Origin: Halanaerobium saccharolyticum | GTDB taxonomy: Bacteria > Bacillota > Halanaerobiia > Halanaerobiales > Halanaerobiaceae | NCBI RefSeq assembly: GCF_004362045.1 | Contig: NZ_SNWX01000005.1 | Coordinates: 62,001 to 126,000, forward strand | Direction of reading: 5' to 3' | DNA length: 64,000 nucleotides | Shown: piece by piece, positions 10,312-18,739 of the stretch | Numbering within the stretch: position 1 is the stretch's first letter | Layout of the letters: every line of letters begins with the position of its first letter | The notes under the pieces: model-generated | What the model was told of the DNA's origin: nothing | Seen by the model: only the letters and a program-made list of their open reading frames with translations | The model's database searches: none | Position numbers and translations under genes: made by a program

Positions 10312-12495
10312 ATGACTGAAGAAATGAAATATAAAGATTCTTCTGTTCCCTTAGAAGAAAGAGTAGAGGATTTAGTCTCAAGAATGACTTTAGAAGAAAA
10401 AATGTCACAGATGATTTACGATGCAGCGGCTGTTGAAAGACTGGATATTAAAAAATATAACTGGTGGAATGAATGCCTGCACGGAGTAGCCAGAGCAGGA
10501 ACAGCAACTGTTTTTCCCCAGGCAATAGGAATGGCAGCTTCTTTTAACGAAGAATTACTGCATGATGTTGCTGCTGCTATTGCTGATGAAGCCAGAGCAA
10601 AATACAATCAGGCTCAGAAAAAGAGCGACTACGGAATTTATAAGGGGTTAACCTTCTGGACTCCCAATATCAATATTTTTAGAGATCCACGCTGGGGCAG
10701 AGGTCAGGAAACTTATGGAGAAGATCCTTATTTAACCGGACGTCTGGGTGTTGCTTTTATTAAAGGTCTGCAGGGAGATCACCCTAAATACTTAAAGGCA
10801 GCTGCCTGTGCCAAACACTTTGCAGTCCACAGCGGTCCTGAAAGTGAGCGTCATCATTTTGATGCGGTAGTTAACAAAAAAGATCTGCGCGAAACATATC
10901 TACCTGCTTTTAGGGATGCTGTTAAAGAAGGAAAAGTTGAAGCAGTAATGGGCGCCTATAACAGAGTTAATGGTGAGCCAGCCTGTGCCAGTGAAGAATT
11001 AATGGAAAATATCCTGCGCGGAGAATGGAACTTTGACGGTCACTATGTGTCTGATTGTGGTGCAATAGAGGATATTTACCTAAGACATAAAGTCCAGGAC
11101 AGCCCTGAAGAAGCTGCAGCAGCGGCAGTTAATAAAGGCTGTGACTTAAACTGCGGCAGAGTTTATGAGAGTATGAAAATTGCAGTAGAAAAGGGACTTT
11201 TGACTGAGGAAACCATTGATAAGTCAGTTAAGCGGCTGTTGAAGACCAGATTTAAACTAGGAATGTTTGATCCCGAAGAAGAGGTTCCTTTTAATGAAAT
11301 CTCCTTTGAAGTTAATGACAGTAAAGAAAATAGAGAGCTGGCCCGGGAGACCGCGAGGCAGTCAATTATAATGCTTAAAAATCAGGATGATATTCTTCCC
11401 TTAAATAAAGAAGAACTTGATTCTGTAGCAGTTATTGGTCCTAATGCTGACAGCCAGCCAGTACTGATTGGAAACTACAGCGGTAAAGCTTCTAAATATG
11501 TCACATTAGTTGATGGAATTCACAATGCTCTTAATGATCAGACCCGTGTTTACTATGCAGAAGGCTGTGATTTAAGAACAACTGAGCCTTCTTACTGGGG
11601 AAATCAGCCTGATGCAGGTTTTGCAGAGGCAGTTTCCACTGCGGAAAAATCTGACGTAGTAATTATCTGTCTGGGTATTTCTCCCGAATTGGAAGGGGAA
11701 GAAGGTGCAGTTGCCAATTCAGATGGTGGTGGTGATAAAATTGATATTGCTCTTCCTGGTATGCAGGAAGAACTGCTGGCAGCGGTTGCTGAAACAGGTA
11801 AACCAATAATTGCAGTAATTACTAATGGCAGCCCGGTTGAATTAAATTTTGTTGACCAAAAAGCAGAAGTGGTCTTAGAAGCCTGGTACCCAGGTGAGGA
11901 AGGTGGCAATGCTGTCGCCGATATTATATTTGGCGGCTACAATCCATCTGCTAAATTACCGGTTACTTTTGTTAGGTCGATGGATCAGCTGCCTGATTTT
12001 AGAGATTATTCGATGCAGAATAGGACTTATAGATTTATGGAATCAGATCCATTATATCCTTTTGGTTTTGGTTTAAGTTATACTAGTTTTGAATACAGTG
12101 ATCTTAAATTGTCTGCCGACTCTTTTTCTACAGATTCTGAGACAGAAATTAAGGTTGCTGTAAAAATTAAAAATAGCGGTCAATACCAGGGAACGGAAAT
12201 TATTCAATTATATCTTAAAGATTTAGAAGCATCAGTACCTGTAGCCAAATATAAACTTCGCGGTGTTAAAACAGTAGAATTAAACGCTGAAGAAGAAAAA
12301 GAAATAGAATTTATATTGACTCCAAGAGATTTTGCTCTAATCAATAAAGAAGGTAAAGCTGTTTTAGAACCAGGAGAGTTTGAGCTTTATCTTGGTGGCA
12401 GTCAGCCCGATAAATACAGTCAGGCTTTAACTGGTAATAATGTTTTAAAAACAGAGATAAAAGTTACCGGCAGCAATATAGAATTAGAATATTAA
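10312..12495 (+). CDS. GH3 beta-xylosidase / beta-glucosidase
   Basis: 727 residues without signal peptide: an N-terminal GH3 barrel, an alpha/beta sandwich and a C-terminal fibronectin-III-like domain (from about residue 620). YNWWNECLHGVARAG near residues 49-63 and YVSDCGAI place it with GH3 xylosidases/glucosidases. The nucleophile is Asp248 in VSDCG. It is probably an intracellular xylan 1,4-beta-xylosidase acting on xylo-oligosaccharides after GH67 has removed glucuronic acid; beta-glucosidase or arabinosidase activity cannot be excluded from sequence alone. Last gene of the importer operon, followed by a terminator-like hairpin. Confidence 0.88.
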   Translation: MTEEMKYKDSSVPLEERVEDLVSRMTLEEKMSQMIYDAAAVERLDIKKYNWWNECLHGVARAGTATVFPQAIGMAASFNEELLHDVAAAIADEARAKYNQAQKKSDYGIYKGLTFWTPNINIFRDPRWGRGQETYGEDPYLTGRLGVAFIKGLQGDHPKYLKAAACAKHFAVHSGPESERHHFDAVVNKKDLRETYLPAFRDAVKEGKVEAVMGAYNRVNGEPACASEELMENILRGEWNFDGHYVSDCGAIEDIYLRHKVQDSPEEAAAAAVNKGCDLNCGRVYESMKIAVEKGLLTEETIDKSVKRLLKTRFKLGMFDPEEEVPFNEISFEVNDSKENRELARETARQSIIMLKNQDDILPLNKEELDSVAVIGPNADSQPVLIGNYSGKASKYVTLVDGIHNALNDQTRVYYAEGCDLRTTEPSYWGNQPDAGFAEAVSTAEKSDVVIICLGISPELEGEEGAVANSDGGGDKIDIALPGMQEELLAAVAETGKPIIAVITNGSPVELNFVDQKAEVVLEAWYPGEEGGNAVADIIFGGYNPSAKLPVTFVRSMDQLPDFRDYSMQNRTYRFMESDPLYPFGFGLSYTSFEYSDLKLSADSFSTDSETEIKVAVKIKNSGQYQGTEIIQLYLKDLEASVPVAKYKLRGVKTVELNAEEEKEIEFILTPRDFALINKEGKAVLEPGEFELYLGGSQPDKYSQALTGNNVLKTEIKVTGSNIELEY

Positions 12496-12515
12496 AAAGG
12501 TATAATCAAATTATT

Positions 12516-12547
12516 TCCTGCTGGAATAAATTTCTGGCAGGATTTTT
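12516..12547 (+). terminator. Rho-independent terminator after the aldouronate operon
   Basis: TCCTGC (12516-12521) pairs with GCAGGA (12537-12542), with G-U pairs extending the stem inward, followed directly by TTTTT. It ends the 822-12495 gene run. Confidence 0.6.
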
Positions 12548-12556
12548 GCAACTTAA

Positions 12557-12575
12557 CACTAATATGTTATTAGTG
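12557..12575 (+). promoter_or_regulatory. Inverted repeat in front of galM, possible operator
   Basis: CACTAAT and ATTAGTG are perfect 7-bp arms around the 5-base centre atgtt. The core resembles the palindrome at 554-573 (ACTAA...TTAGT) but the arm spacing differs by three bases, so binding by the same repressor is only a possibility. Confidence 0.4.
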
Positions 12576-12623
12576 GGTAATTTGAAAATTAAATCTTTGA
12601 AAATATAATTGGAGGTAGATTAG

Positions 12624-13703
12624 ATGAGTAAAATTAAAAAAAGTAAAGAAGCATTTGGGAAATTGGATGATGGCAGAGAAGCAGATTTATATATACTTGA
12701 AAATGAAAATGGAATGAAGGTTGAAATAACGAATTATGGTGGTATAATTGTTCGACTTTTTGTACCAGATCGGGAAGGGGAAATAGAAGATATAGTCTTA
12801 GGCTATGATAATCTAGAGCAGTATTTTGATGATCCTAATTATTTTGGAGCTTTGATAGGACGCTATGGAAATCGAATAGCAGACGGCAAGTTTGAACTTG
12901 AAGGTAATACATATCAGCTTGAAATAAACGAAAAGCCGGCCGGTCATCCCTGCTGTCTTCATGGAGGAAATAAAGGTTTTAATTCTATGCTCTGGACTGC
13001 AGAAGAGATCACTTTAAATGATAATAAAGCTTTAAAGCTGACACATTTGAGTGAAGATGGTGAAGGTGGTTTTCCGGGCAATTTAAAAGCCGAAGTCTTT
13101 TATACTTTAACTGAGGATAATAAATTAAAAGTTGAATATCGGGCCGAAACTGATCAGCCGACAGTTATTAACTTAACTCAGCACAGCTATTTTAATTTAA
13201 AGGGTCATGGTAATGGAAGTATTGAAGATCATTTATTATATATTAACGCGGATCATTTTACCCCGGTTAATGAAGGAATGATTCCAACTGGTGAAATTAG
13301 AGAAGTAGCAGATACTCCCTTTGATTTTACTGCAATTGGAGAGCTGGGTAAAGACATAAATACAGATATTGAGCAGCTTGGCTTTACCGGTGGCTATGAC
13401 CATAATTGGGTTTTAAATAAAGAAGGAGAGGCATTAGAGCTGGCTGCAAGAGTTATAGAAACTCATAACGGCAGACAGATGGAGGTCTGGACAACAGAGC
13501 CAGGTGTTCAGTTTTACAGTGGTAATGGAATAGATACAAATGGGGCTGGAAAAGAAAATAAGAGTTATAAGAAAAGGGGAGGTCTCTGTTTGGAGACACA
13601 GCACTATCCTGATTCCCCCAACCATGATAACTTTCCTTCCACAGTCTTAAGACCTGGTGAAAAGTATAAAACTGTAACAGAATTTCACTTTGATTTAATT
13701 TAA
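12624..13703 (+). CDS. galM: Aldose 1-epimerase (mutarotase)
   Basis: 359 residues; interconverts alpha and beta anomers of free aldoses such as xylose, glucose or galactose in the cytoplasm. It has the GalM signatures: NRIADGKFELEG, HGGNKGFN (His from the substrate site), TQHSYFNL (catalytic His) and QFYSGN near residue 294, with a catalytic Glu in the C-terminal region. It follows the xylan oligosaccharide operon, whose glycosidases release anomerically pure sugars. Separate from that operon by a terminator and a possible operator; its own terminator follows at 13738. Confidence 0.93.
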   Translation: MSKIKKSKEAFGKLDDGREADLYILENENGMKVEITNYGGIIVRLFVPDREGEIEDIVLGYDNLEQYFDDPNYFGALIGRYGNRIADGKFELEGNTYQLEINEKPAGHPCCLHGGNKGFNSMLWTAEEITLNDNKALKLTHLSEDGEGGFPGNLKAEVFYTLTEDNKLKVEYRAETDQPTVINLTQHSYFNLKGHGNGSIEDHLLYINADHFTPVNEGMIPTGEIREVADTPFDFTAIGELGKDINTDIEQLGFTGGYDHNWVLNKEGEALELAARVIETHNGRQMEVWTTEPGVQFYSGNGIDTNGAGKENKSYKKRGGLCLETQHYPDSPNHDNFPSTVLRPGEKYKTVTEFHFDLI

Positions 13704-13737
13704 TGTCAGTAAAACTATCTAAAAAAATATTCATTAT

Positions 13738-13768
13738 AAATCCCTGCATGCCGGGGATTTTCTTTTTT
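13738..13768 (+). terminator. Rho-independent terminator after galM
   Basis: AAATCCC (13738-13744) pairs with GGGATTT (13754-13760), followed by ttctttttt. Confidence 0.75.
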
Positions 13769-13868
13769 GATAAAATATTATTAATATTATAAATTTTTGC
13801 AGGAAATTCTTAACTAATATTGAATATATACAATAGATTAAATAAAAAAATAAGGAGGTATTATATTT

Positions 13869-14414
13869 ATGAAAAAATTGATGGTAGTTTTAATTGTTAT
13901 GGCATTTATGCTGTTTAGTTTTAATGTCTTTGCTCAGGCTCAGAGCAGCTGGTCAGTGAAGCTTGGGATTGATTTTGCTTCTGAAATGGATGTTGACGAA
14001 GAATCATATGATACAGAAATGGGATATAGCGTAACTGGTGAATATATTATGCCTTATAGAAATGGATTTGACCTTGGTGCCGGAATAACTCTACAGATGG
14101 ATAGAGATTTTGAAGATTATGATGGTGACTTTGGTTTCACTCCTATTTATGGACTGGCAGAGTATACTATGGATGATGGCCCTCTTTATTTTATAGGCCA
14201 CCTGGGATTTGCTTCTTTTAGAGTTAATCATCCAGAGGTTGAGAACAGTAGTGGAGGGCTTTATTATGCCTTAGGTGCTGGTATGTATATAACAGATCAG
14301 TACACAGCAGATATTTTATACACTAATAACAGTGGAGAAATTGAATATACAGAAGGTGGAACTAGTGATGCAGATTATTCTAAATTTACAGTTTCAGTCG
14401 GTATGAGGTTCTAA
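13869..14414 (+). CDS. Outer-membrane beta-barrel protein (OmpW/OprF-barrel-like)
   Basis: A 181-residue protein with a clear signal peptide (MKKLMVVLIVMAFMLFSFNVFAQAQ). The mature part alternates polar and hydrophobic/aromatic residues in short strands (VTGEYIMPYRNG, LYFIGHLGFASF, YYALGAGMYI) and ends in FTVSVGMRF. A C-terminal Phe is the sorting signal recognised by the BAM machinery. The layout suggests about eight strands. This implies an outer membrane, which Halanaerobiales have. Function unknown; such small barrels act as narrow pores or structural proteins. It is monocistronic, with RBS aaggagg and a strong terminator behind it. Confidence 0.7.
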   Translation: MKKLMVVLIVMAFMLFSFNVFAQAQSSWSVKLGIDFASEMDVDEESYDTEMGYSVTGEYIMPYRNGFDLGAGITLQMDRDFEDYDGDFGFTPIYGLAEYTMDDGPLYFIGHLGFASFRVNHPEVENSSGGLYYALGAGMYITDQYTADILYTNNSGEIEYTEGGTSDADYSKFTVSVGMRF

Positions 14415-14453
14415 GACTAATAATAAAAATTAGTTAAATATATATGTATCAAA

Positions 14454-14481
14454 AAACTCCCTCTTAATTAAGAGGGAGTTT
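14454..14481. terminator. Bidirectional terminator between convergent genes
   Basis: AAACTCCCTCTT and AAGAGGGAGTTT flank a short AATT loop, with an A-run before and a T-run after. It serves the barrel protein gene on the plus strand and the small minus-strand gene at 14514-14669. Confidence 0.85.
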
Positions 14482-14513
14482 TAATTTGCTTTAGTTTAAT
14501 TTAAATAAAATTA

Positions 14514-14669
14514 TTAAAAAATTGTTTTGGTCAGCATAAAGCCGACATAGATTCCTACAATTCCCATTACACCTGATAGAGTTGGAGGAGCGGGAATAGG
14601 TAACTTTAGAAAAGAAAAAAGTCCTCCTACAATTAAACCTGAAATAGCAGCAAGAAAAGCTTGATTCAT
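14514..14669 (-). CDS. XapX-domain small membrane protein (51 residues)
   Basis: Read on the minus strand from ATG (complement of 14667-14669) to TAA. The sequence starts MNQAFLAAISGLIVGGLFSF and continues LKLPIPAPPTLSGVMGIVGI, then YVGFMLTKTIF. The central PIPAPPTL...GVMGIVGIYVG matches the XapX family (DUF1427), about 50-60 residues with two hydrophobic segments and a Pro-rich turn. Function is unknown; members are often near permeases. RBS aaaggag precedes the start. Monocistronic, and it shares a terminator with the plus-strand barrel gene. The reading frame is short, but family motif, RBS and terminator agree. Confidence 0.8.
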   Translation of the reverse strand: MNQAFLAAISGLIVGGLFSFLKLPIPAPPTLSGVMGIVGIYVGFMLTKTIF

Positions 14670-14824
14670 AGTTGATTCTCCTTTATATTTTTAAATTCAG
14701 CAATTACTTTGTTAGACGTCAGACAAATATCTCCATCATTTATTTTAATATATATTAGTTAGTTTGTCAAAATTATTTTTTGAAACTTCATCTATCGAAT
14801 CAAAGAAGCAAAAAGAAATTATAG

Positions 14825-14838
14825 TAAAAACGTTTTCC
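14825..14838 (+). promoter_or_regulatory. LacI-type operator upstream of the lacI-family gene
   Basis: taaaaacgttttcc contains the perfect palindrome AAAACGTTTT and one full TTTTCC half-site. It matches the 14-bp sites at 16100, 16242 and 29518 (GGAAA-N4-TTTCC type) except in the left outer bases. Its place just upstream of the regulator's promoter suggests autoregulation. Confidence 0.55.
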
Positions 14839-14846
14839 GTTATTTA

Positions 14847-14875
14847 TTGAAAGCAGAGCTAATCTATGTTAAAAT
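14847..14875 (+). promoter_or_regulatory. Promoter of the LacI-family regulator
   Basis: TTGAAA (14847-14852) and TAAAAT (14870-14875) are 17 bp apart, 38 bp before the ATG at 14914. The operator-like site lies nine bases upstream of the -35 box. No other gene is seen between 14670 and 14913. Confidence 0.55.
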
Positions 14876-14913
14876 TATTTTGATAAATGAGATATTTTTG
14901 GAAGGAGTTTATC

Positions 14914-15945
14914 ATGGCAAATAAAGAAATTACCATTAAAGATGTAGCAAAACTTGCTGAATGTTCACCTACAACAGTTTCCAGGGTTATAAATAATAGT
15001 GATCACCCTGTTAGTCAGGATACTGCTGAGAAGGTTCAGGCGGCAATTGAAAAATTAAATTTTTCACCAAATAGAATTGCTCAGGGTTTAAAGAGTGATA
15101 AGTCAAATATAATAGGTGTGATTGTTCATGATATCTGTGATTCATATTTTGCTCAGATGGTCAAAGGGATAGAGGAATTCATTTCCGGTCATGAATACAT
15201 TGTTAATATTTATAACACCAGCCGCAGTGTAGAAAAAGAACTGCACGCAGTTAATATGTTAAAGGCTAATCGAGCTGATGCCATTGTTTTTGCTGGTGGT
15301 GCACTGATGGACAAAGAATATGAGCAAAAAATGTATACTATAATTGAGCAGTTAAAAAGTCAAAACACAGTTCTGCTTGGAGTTACTCCTCATCCATTTG
15401 AAATAAAAAATATTAATTTAGGCAACCAAAAGGCTGCAGCCATGATAACAGAATATTTAATAGAGCAGGGGCATCAAAAAATAGCATTTGTAGATGGACC
15501 TCAAAATTTATATACAAGTTATTTAAGAAGAAAGGGATTAAAAGAATCTCTTAACAAATATAATTTGAATTTAAACGATGAGCTGATTTTTTCTGGAGAC
15601 TTTAGTTTTGAAGGAGGCAGAAAGGCAGCTTTGGAATTATTAAAGAAAATTGATGAGATAACAGCAGTTTTGGCTGCTAATGATGCTACAGCACTTGGCT
15701 TGATCTGGGAGCTCAACAATCAGGGGATCAAAGTACCTGAAGATATTTCTGTTGTTGGAATAGATGATTTACCAGAAGCAAAATATTCTTATCCACCACT
15801 GACAACAGTTTCTCTGCCGATTTATCAGTTGGGGACAAATATAGGTAAATATCTACTGAAAAGTTTAACCAATGATCAGAGTTCAGATTTAGAAAGTGTT
15901 GAGATGAAATTAATTAAAAGAAAATCTGTTAAAAAAATCATATAA
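14914..15945 (+). CDS. LacI-family transcriptional regulator
   Basis: 343 residues from the ATG at 14914, chosen because gaaggag stands seven bases before it and the family's HTH begins four residues in; an in-frame upstream start would add nine unrelated residues. The HTH (ITIKDVAKLAECSPTTVSRVINNS) is canonical, with the hinge helix ending NRIAQGLKS. A periplasmic-binding-protein-like sensor domain follows, with the dimer region VVGIDDLPEAKYSYPPLTTV. It sits upstream of an ABC sugar operon, and matching 14-bp palindromes are found at that operon, its own promoter and the gene at 29558. I infer that it is the local repressor of this regulon; the inducer is unknown. Confidence 0.93.
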   Translation: MANKEITIKDVAKLAECSPTTVSRVINNSDHPVSQDTAEKVQAAIEKLNFSPNRIAQGLKSDKSNIIGVIVHDICDSYFAQMVKGIEEFISGHEYIVNIYNTSRSVEKELHAVNMLKANRADAIVFAGGALMDKEYEQKMYTIIEQLKSQNTVLLGVTPHPFEIKNINLGNQKAAAMITEYLIEQGHQKIAFVDGPQNLYTSYLRRKGLKESLNKYNLNLNDELIFSGDFSFEGGRKAALELLKKIDEITAVLAANDATALGLIWELNNQGIKVPEDISVVGIDDLPEAKYSYPPLTTVSLPIYQLGTNIGKYLLKSLTNDQSSDLESVEMKLIKRKSVKKII

Positions 15946-16026
15946 GATTATTACTTATATTCCAGTCGTAACAGCAGATTTAGAAAGGACTGAAAAGAGA
16001 AAAAATAAAAAATATTTGAAAATTGT

Positions 16027-16055
16027 TTGACAATTAACAGACAATCATTTATAAT
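16027..16055 (+). promoter_or_regulatory. Consensus sigma-A promoter of the sugar ABC operon
   Basis: TTGACA (16027-16032), 17 bp, TATAAT (16050-16055): a perfect match to both consensus boxes. Predicted transcription start is near 16062, leaving a leader of about 385 bases before the ATG at 16448. Confidence 0.8.
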
Positions 16056-16099
16056 ATGAACAGTGAGTAAATTTTTTTTGCTTTTTTTATTTGAATTAA

Positions 16100-16113
16100 G
16101 GAAACTGTTTTCC
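16100..16113 (+). promoter_or_regulatory. LacI-type operator 1 of the sugar ABC operon
   Basis: ggaaactgttttcc has symmetrical GGAAA/TTTCC arms around CTGT. It lies about 40 bases downstream of the predicted start of transcription, so a bound repressor could act as a roadblock or pair with the site at 16242. Confidence 0.7.
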
Positions 16114-16241
16114 AAAACTTAAATATTATTAATTATATGATAACTTTTATCTTAGGAGAATAAATTTGCTTGTCGAATTCTAATTAGAGATCTAATAAAG
16201 TTTCTATTTATCTAAAAATTTATAATATTTTTTTAATTAAT

Positions 16242-16255
16242 GGAAAACATTTTCC
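16242..16255 (+). promoter_or_regulatory. LacI-type operator 2 of the sugar ABC operon
   Basis: ggaaaacattttcc has six-base arms GGAAAA/TTTTCC. It is 142 bp from the 16100 site, a distance that would allow repression by looping if the regulator tetramerises. Confidence 0.7.
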
Positions 16256-16447
16256 TAAATAAGATTTACAGATAATATATTGGGATAAGGATATAAGACT
16301 GTATTTATTTTAAACCATCTAAAAAAGGGGGGCAGTGATTTTCTCTAATCTTTCAACCGAGAAAGATCATAAGTTTATAAGAATTTTAATTTATCACTCA
16401 GAAAACGAACATATGAAGAATCAATTAAATTCCAAGGAGGAAATTAA

Positions 16448-17800
16448 ATGTTTAATAAAAAAAGTTTATTTTCAGTAATAATGATAATTGTATTAACTAT
16501 TAGTTTTAGTTCTGTAGCCCTTGCTGAAATTGAAGTAATTGAAAATCCAAGTTGGCCAGAGGAACAATTAGGTGCAAAACCTGATTTTAGCAATTATAAG
16601 GGGGAAAAAATTGAATTAACTTTATGGCATTTTTCACAAGGACAAATAAAATATTTAAAACCATTTGCAAGAGAATTTGAGAAACTTTATCCAGAAATTG
16701 ATCTTACTATAAACTTACAGCAGATGCCTTCTGATCAAATGTGGAATTCACTTGCAACTTCACTAATGGCGGGTCAAGGAGCTCCTGATATAACAGCTAT
16801 GGAAATTGGACAAACCTCAAGGTTTTTCGTTGAACCTTTTGTTGACCAGTTTAAAGAAATAGAATTAAGTAATTATTTAAAAACTGATTTAATTAAGCAG
16901 GAACCATACACTGCTAATGGTAAATTATTAGCAGTTGAAAGTGCTGGTCCACACCCGGTATTTATGTTTTATCGGAAAGATTTATTTAAAGAAGCAGGAA
17001 TTGAGATGCCAATTGAAACCTGGGATGAATTTATTGATGCAGGGCTCAAAATGAAAAAAGAAATTGGGGTTCCAATTACTTTATTTCCATTAAAAAATAT
17101 AACTTGGGGTAGTTGGATGCCATTATCTTTAATTGTACAAAATAGTAATCCTATTTATAACGAAAATAATGAGTTAATAATAAATAATGAAAAAGGTCAA
17201 GAAGTATTTAAAATGATTAAGGATATGGTTTATAAATATGAAATTGCTGTTGATGCTGAACCAGACAATCCATTAACTCAACAACGTTTAGTCGGTTCAC
17301 ACCAAGATCAAATTGCCTCAATGGTTGCGCCTTTATGGTTCCCGGGTTCAAGACTTTTTAATAAAATTGATGATCCTATATTTGGTTTAGCACCGTTACC
17401 TAAATTCGATAATAGTTCTAATCAGACATCAACTTGGGGTGGTACAGGGCTTTCTATTGTTGAGTCCCAAACTGAATATCCAGATATTGCAGAAGCTTAT
17501 ATTAAATTTGTGCTATCTTCTAAAAATCAAATCAGAAAATTTGAAACTACAAATTATCTTCCAGTTGTCAAAAGTGCTTTACATTCAAATGCAGTAATTA
17601 ACTATACACTTCCCGATGTATATGGGGAACAAAAGGTTGGAGAATTATATGCAGAATATACTTCTGAACTCCCTGCACTTAATATCGGACCTGGTTTTGC
17701 AAGTGTTGATGCCGAAATTAGGAATAGAATGAATGAATTAGCTGAGATGGATGTTAAGGAATGGTTAGATAAAATTGTTGAATTTCAGAATGAACTTTAG
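16448..17800 (+). CDS. Extracellular sugar-binding protein of ABC importer, family 1
   Basis: 450 residues with a signal peptide (MFNKKSLFSVIMIIVLTISFSSVALA). It is an SBP_bac_1 (MalE/UgpB-like) protein: IELTLWHFSQGQIKYLKPFAREFEKLYPEI near residue 55 is the family's first lobe, and GVPITLFPLKN and STWGGTGLSIV are typical lobe contacts. Ligand unknown. Partners are the two permeases directly downstream; no ATPase gene is present, as is usual for this class, where one shared MsmX-like ATPase serves many importers. The gene begins a visibly AT-richer operon than its surroundings. Confidence 0.92.
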   Translation: MFNKKSLFSVIMIIVLTISFSSVALAEIEVIENPSWPEEQLGAKPDFSNYKGEKIELTLWHFSQGQIKYLKPFAREFEKLYPEIDLTINLQQMPSDQMWNSLATSLMAGQGAPDITAMEIGQTSRFFVEPFVDQFKEIELSNYLKTDLIKQEPYTANGKLLAVESAGPHPVFMFYRKDLFKEAGIEMPIETWDEFIDAGLKMKKEIGVPITLFPLKNITWGSWMPLSLIVQNSNPIYNENNELIINNEKGQEVFKMIKDMVYKYEIAVDAEPDNPLTQQRLVGSHQDQIASMVAPLWFPGSRLFNKIDDPIFGLAPLPKFDNSSNQTSTWGGTGLSIVESQTEYPDIAEAYIKFVLSSKNQIRKFETTNYLPVVKSALHSNAVINYTLPDVYGEQKVGELYAEYTSELPALNIGPGFASVDAEIRNRMNELAEMDVKEWLDKIVEFQNEL

Positions 17801-17813
17801 TTAAAGCTTGGAT

Positions 17814-17839
17814 GCTGCACAGATTGAAATCTGTGCAGC
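17814..17839 (+). other. Perfect intercistronic hairpin between binding protein and permease genes
   Basis: GCTGCACAGATT and AATCTGTGCAGC are 12-base perfect arms with only two bases between them. No T-tract follows, and the permease RBS (ggaggt) is 12 bases downstream. Likely role: 3' stabiliser of the binding-protein message and partial stop. Confidence 0.7.
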
Positions 17840-17861
17840 TAAAATAAATGGAGGTTTCAAA

Positions 17862-18722
17862 ATGAATAAAAAATATGTACCACTAATGTTTTTAACACCA
17901 TTTTTAATTTTTTATATAATTTTTTTATTAATACCAATTTTTTATGCATTTTTTTTAAGTGTTCACAATTGGCAGGGAATTGGCCCCTTCAATTTTGTTG
18001 CTTTTGAAAATTTTATAAATATTTTCAAAGATGAAGTAGCAACAACTGCTTTGATAAATACTTTCATTATGGCTGGTGGAACTTTAGCTTTAAGCCTTCC
18101 CATATCACTTTTGTTAGCTTTATTAATAAATAGTGAGTTATTACCTTTCAAAGGGTTTTTTAGAGTTGTATATTTTATGCCAAGAGTAATTGCTTTATCT
18201 GTTAGTGGAGTTATATTTTTAATTTTACTTCATACAGATTATGGGGTTTTTAATTATATTTTAAGAAATTTAGGTTTAATTTCAGAAAACATTCCCTGGT
18301 GGCAAAGTTCTTTTTATGGTAAGTTGGGAATAATTTTAATAAGGTCATGGATTTCTATTCCATTTATGATGATCTATTTTTTAACTGGTCTACAAAATAT
18401 ACCAGTTGAATTATATGAAGCTGCAAATATTGATGGTGCAAACCTAATGCAAAAATTCACTTTTATAACTGTTCCAATGTTAAAACCTATTGCATTATTT
18501 ATTTTTATAACCAGCACAGTTTTTTCTTTTCAAATATTTACTATTCCATATATGATTACAAATGGAGGACCAAGCAATGGAACTCTTACTATAATTCAGT
18601 ATATGTTTAGTCGCGGTTTAAATAATTTTGAATTTGGTATGGCATCAGCAGTAAGTGTGGTATTATTTGTATTTTTAGCTGTATTATCATATATTCAAAT
18701 AAAAATTGGTTCAAATAATTAG
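17862..18722 (+). CDS. Sugar ABC transporter permease (MalF/UgpA type)
   Basis: 286 residues with six TM segments; the first is at about residues 6-28. The EAA loop is at about residues 188-207 (ELYEAANIDGANLMQKFTFI), the docking site for the shared ATPase. I place the start at ATG 17862 behind aatggaggt; the open frame extends upstream through the hairpin but without a start in a sensible context. It forms the membrane channel with the next gene, 18 bp downstream. Confidence 0.92.
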   Translation: MNKKYVPLMFLTPFLIFYIIFLLIPIFYAFFLSVHNWQGIGPFNFVAFENFINIFKDEVATTALINTFIMAGGTLALSLPISLLLALLINSELLPFKGFFRVVYFMPRVIALSVSGVIFLILLHTDYGVFNYILRNLGLISENIPWWQSSFYGKLGIILIRSWISIPFMMIYFLTGLQNIPVELYEAANIDGANLMQKFTFITVPMLKPIALFIFITSTVFSFQIFTIPYMITNGGPSNGTLTIIQYMFSRGLNNFEFGMASAVSVVLFVFLAVLSYIQIKIGSNN

Positions 18723-18739
18723 AGATGAGGTGATAAAAA

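Larger units (their letters stand above)
16062..16447 (+). other. Long untranslated leader of the sugar ABC operon
   Basis: The stretch from the predicted start site to the ATG at 16448 holds the two LacI-type palindromes and a purine-rich patch near 16325, and no convincing reading frame or riboswitch that I recognise. The RBS is ccaaggagg at the 3' end. A second promoter inside the leader, near the 16242 operator, is possible. Confidence 0.4.

Noticed and set aside
11604-11909. Minus-strand open frame of 101 codons in the GH3 gene
   Set aside because: Antisense shadow, Ser/Pro/Ala rich with no family resemblance and no RBS.
12604-12609. TATAAT as -10 box of galM (with TTGAAA at 12582)
   Set aside because: It would put the start of transcription at or inside the RBS at about 12611-12617.
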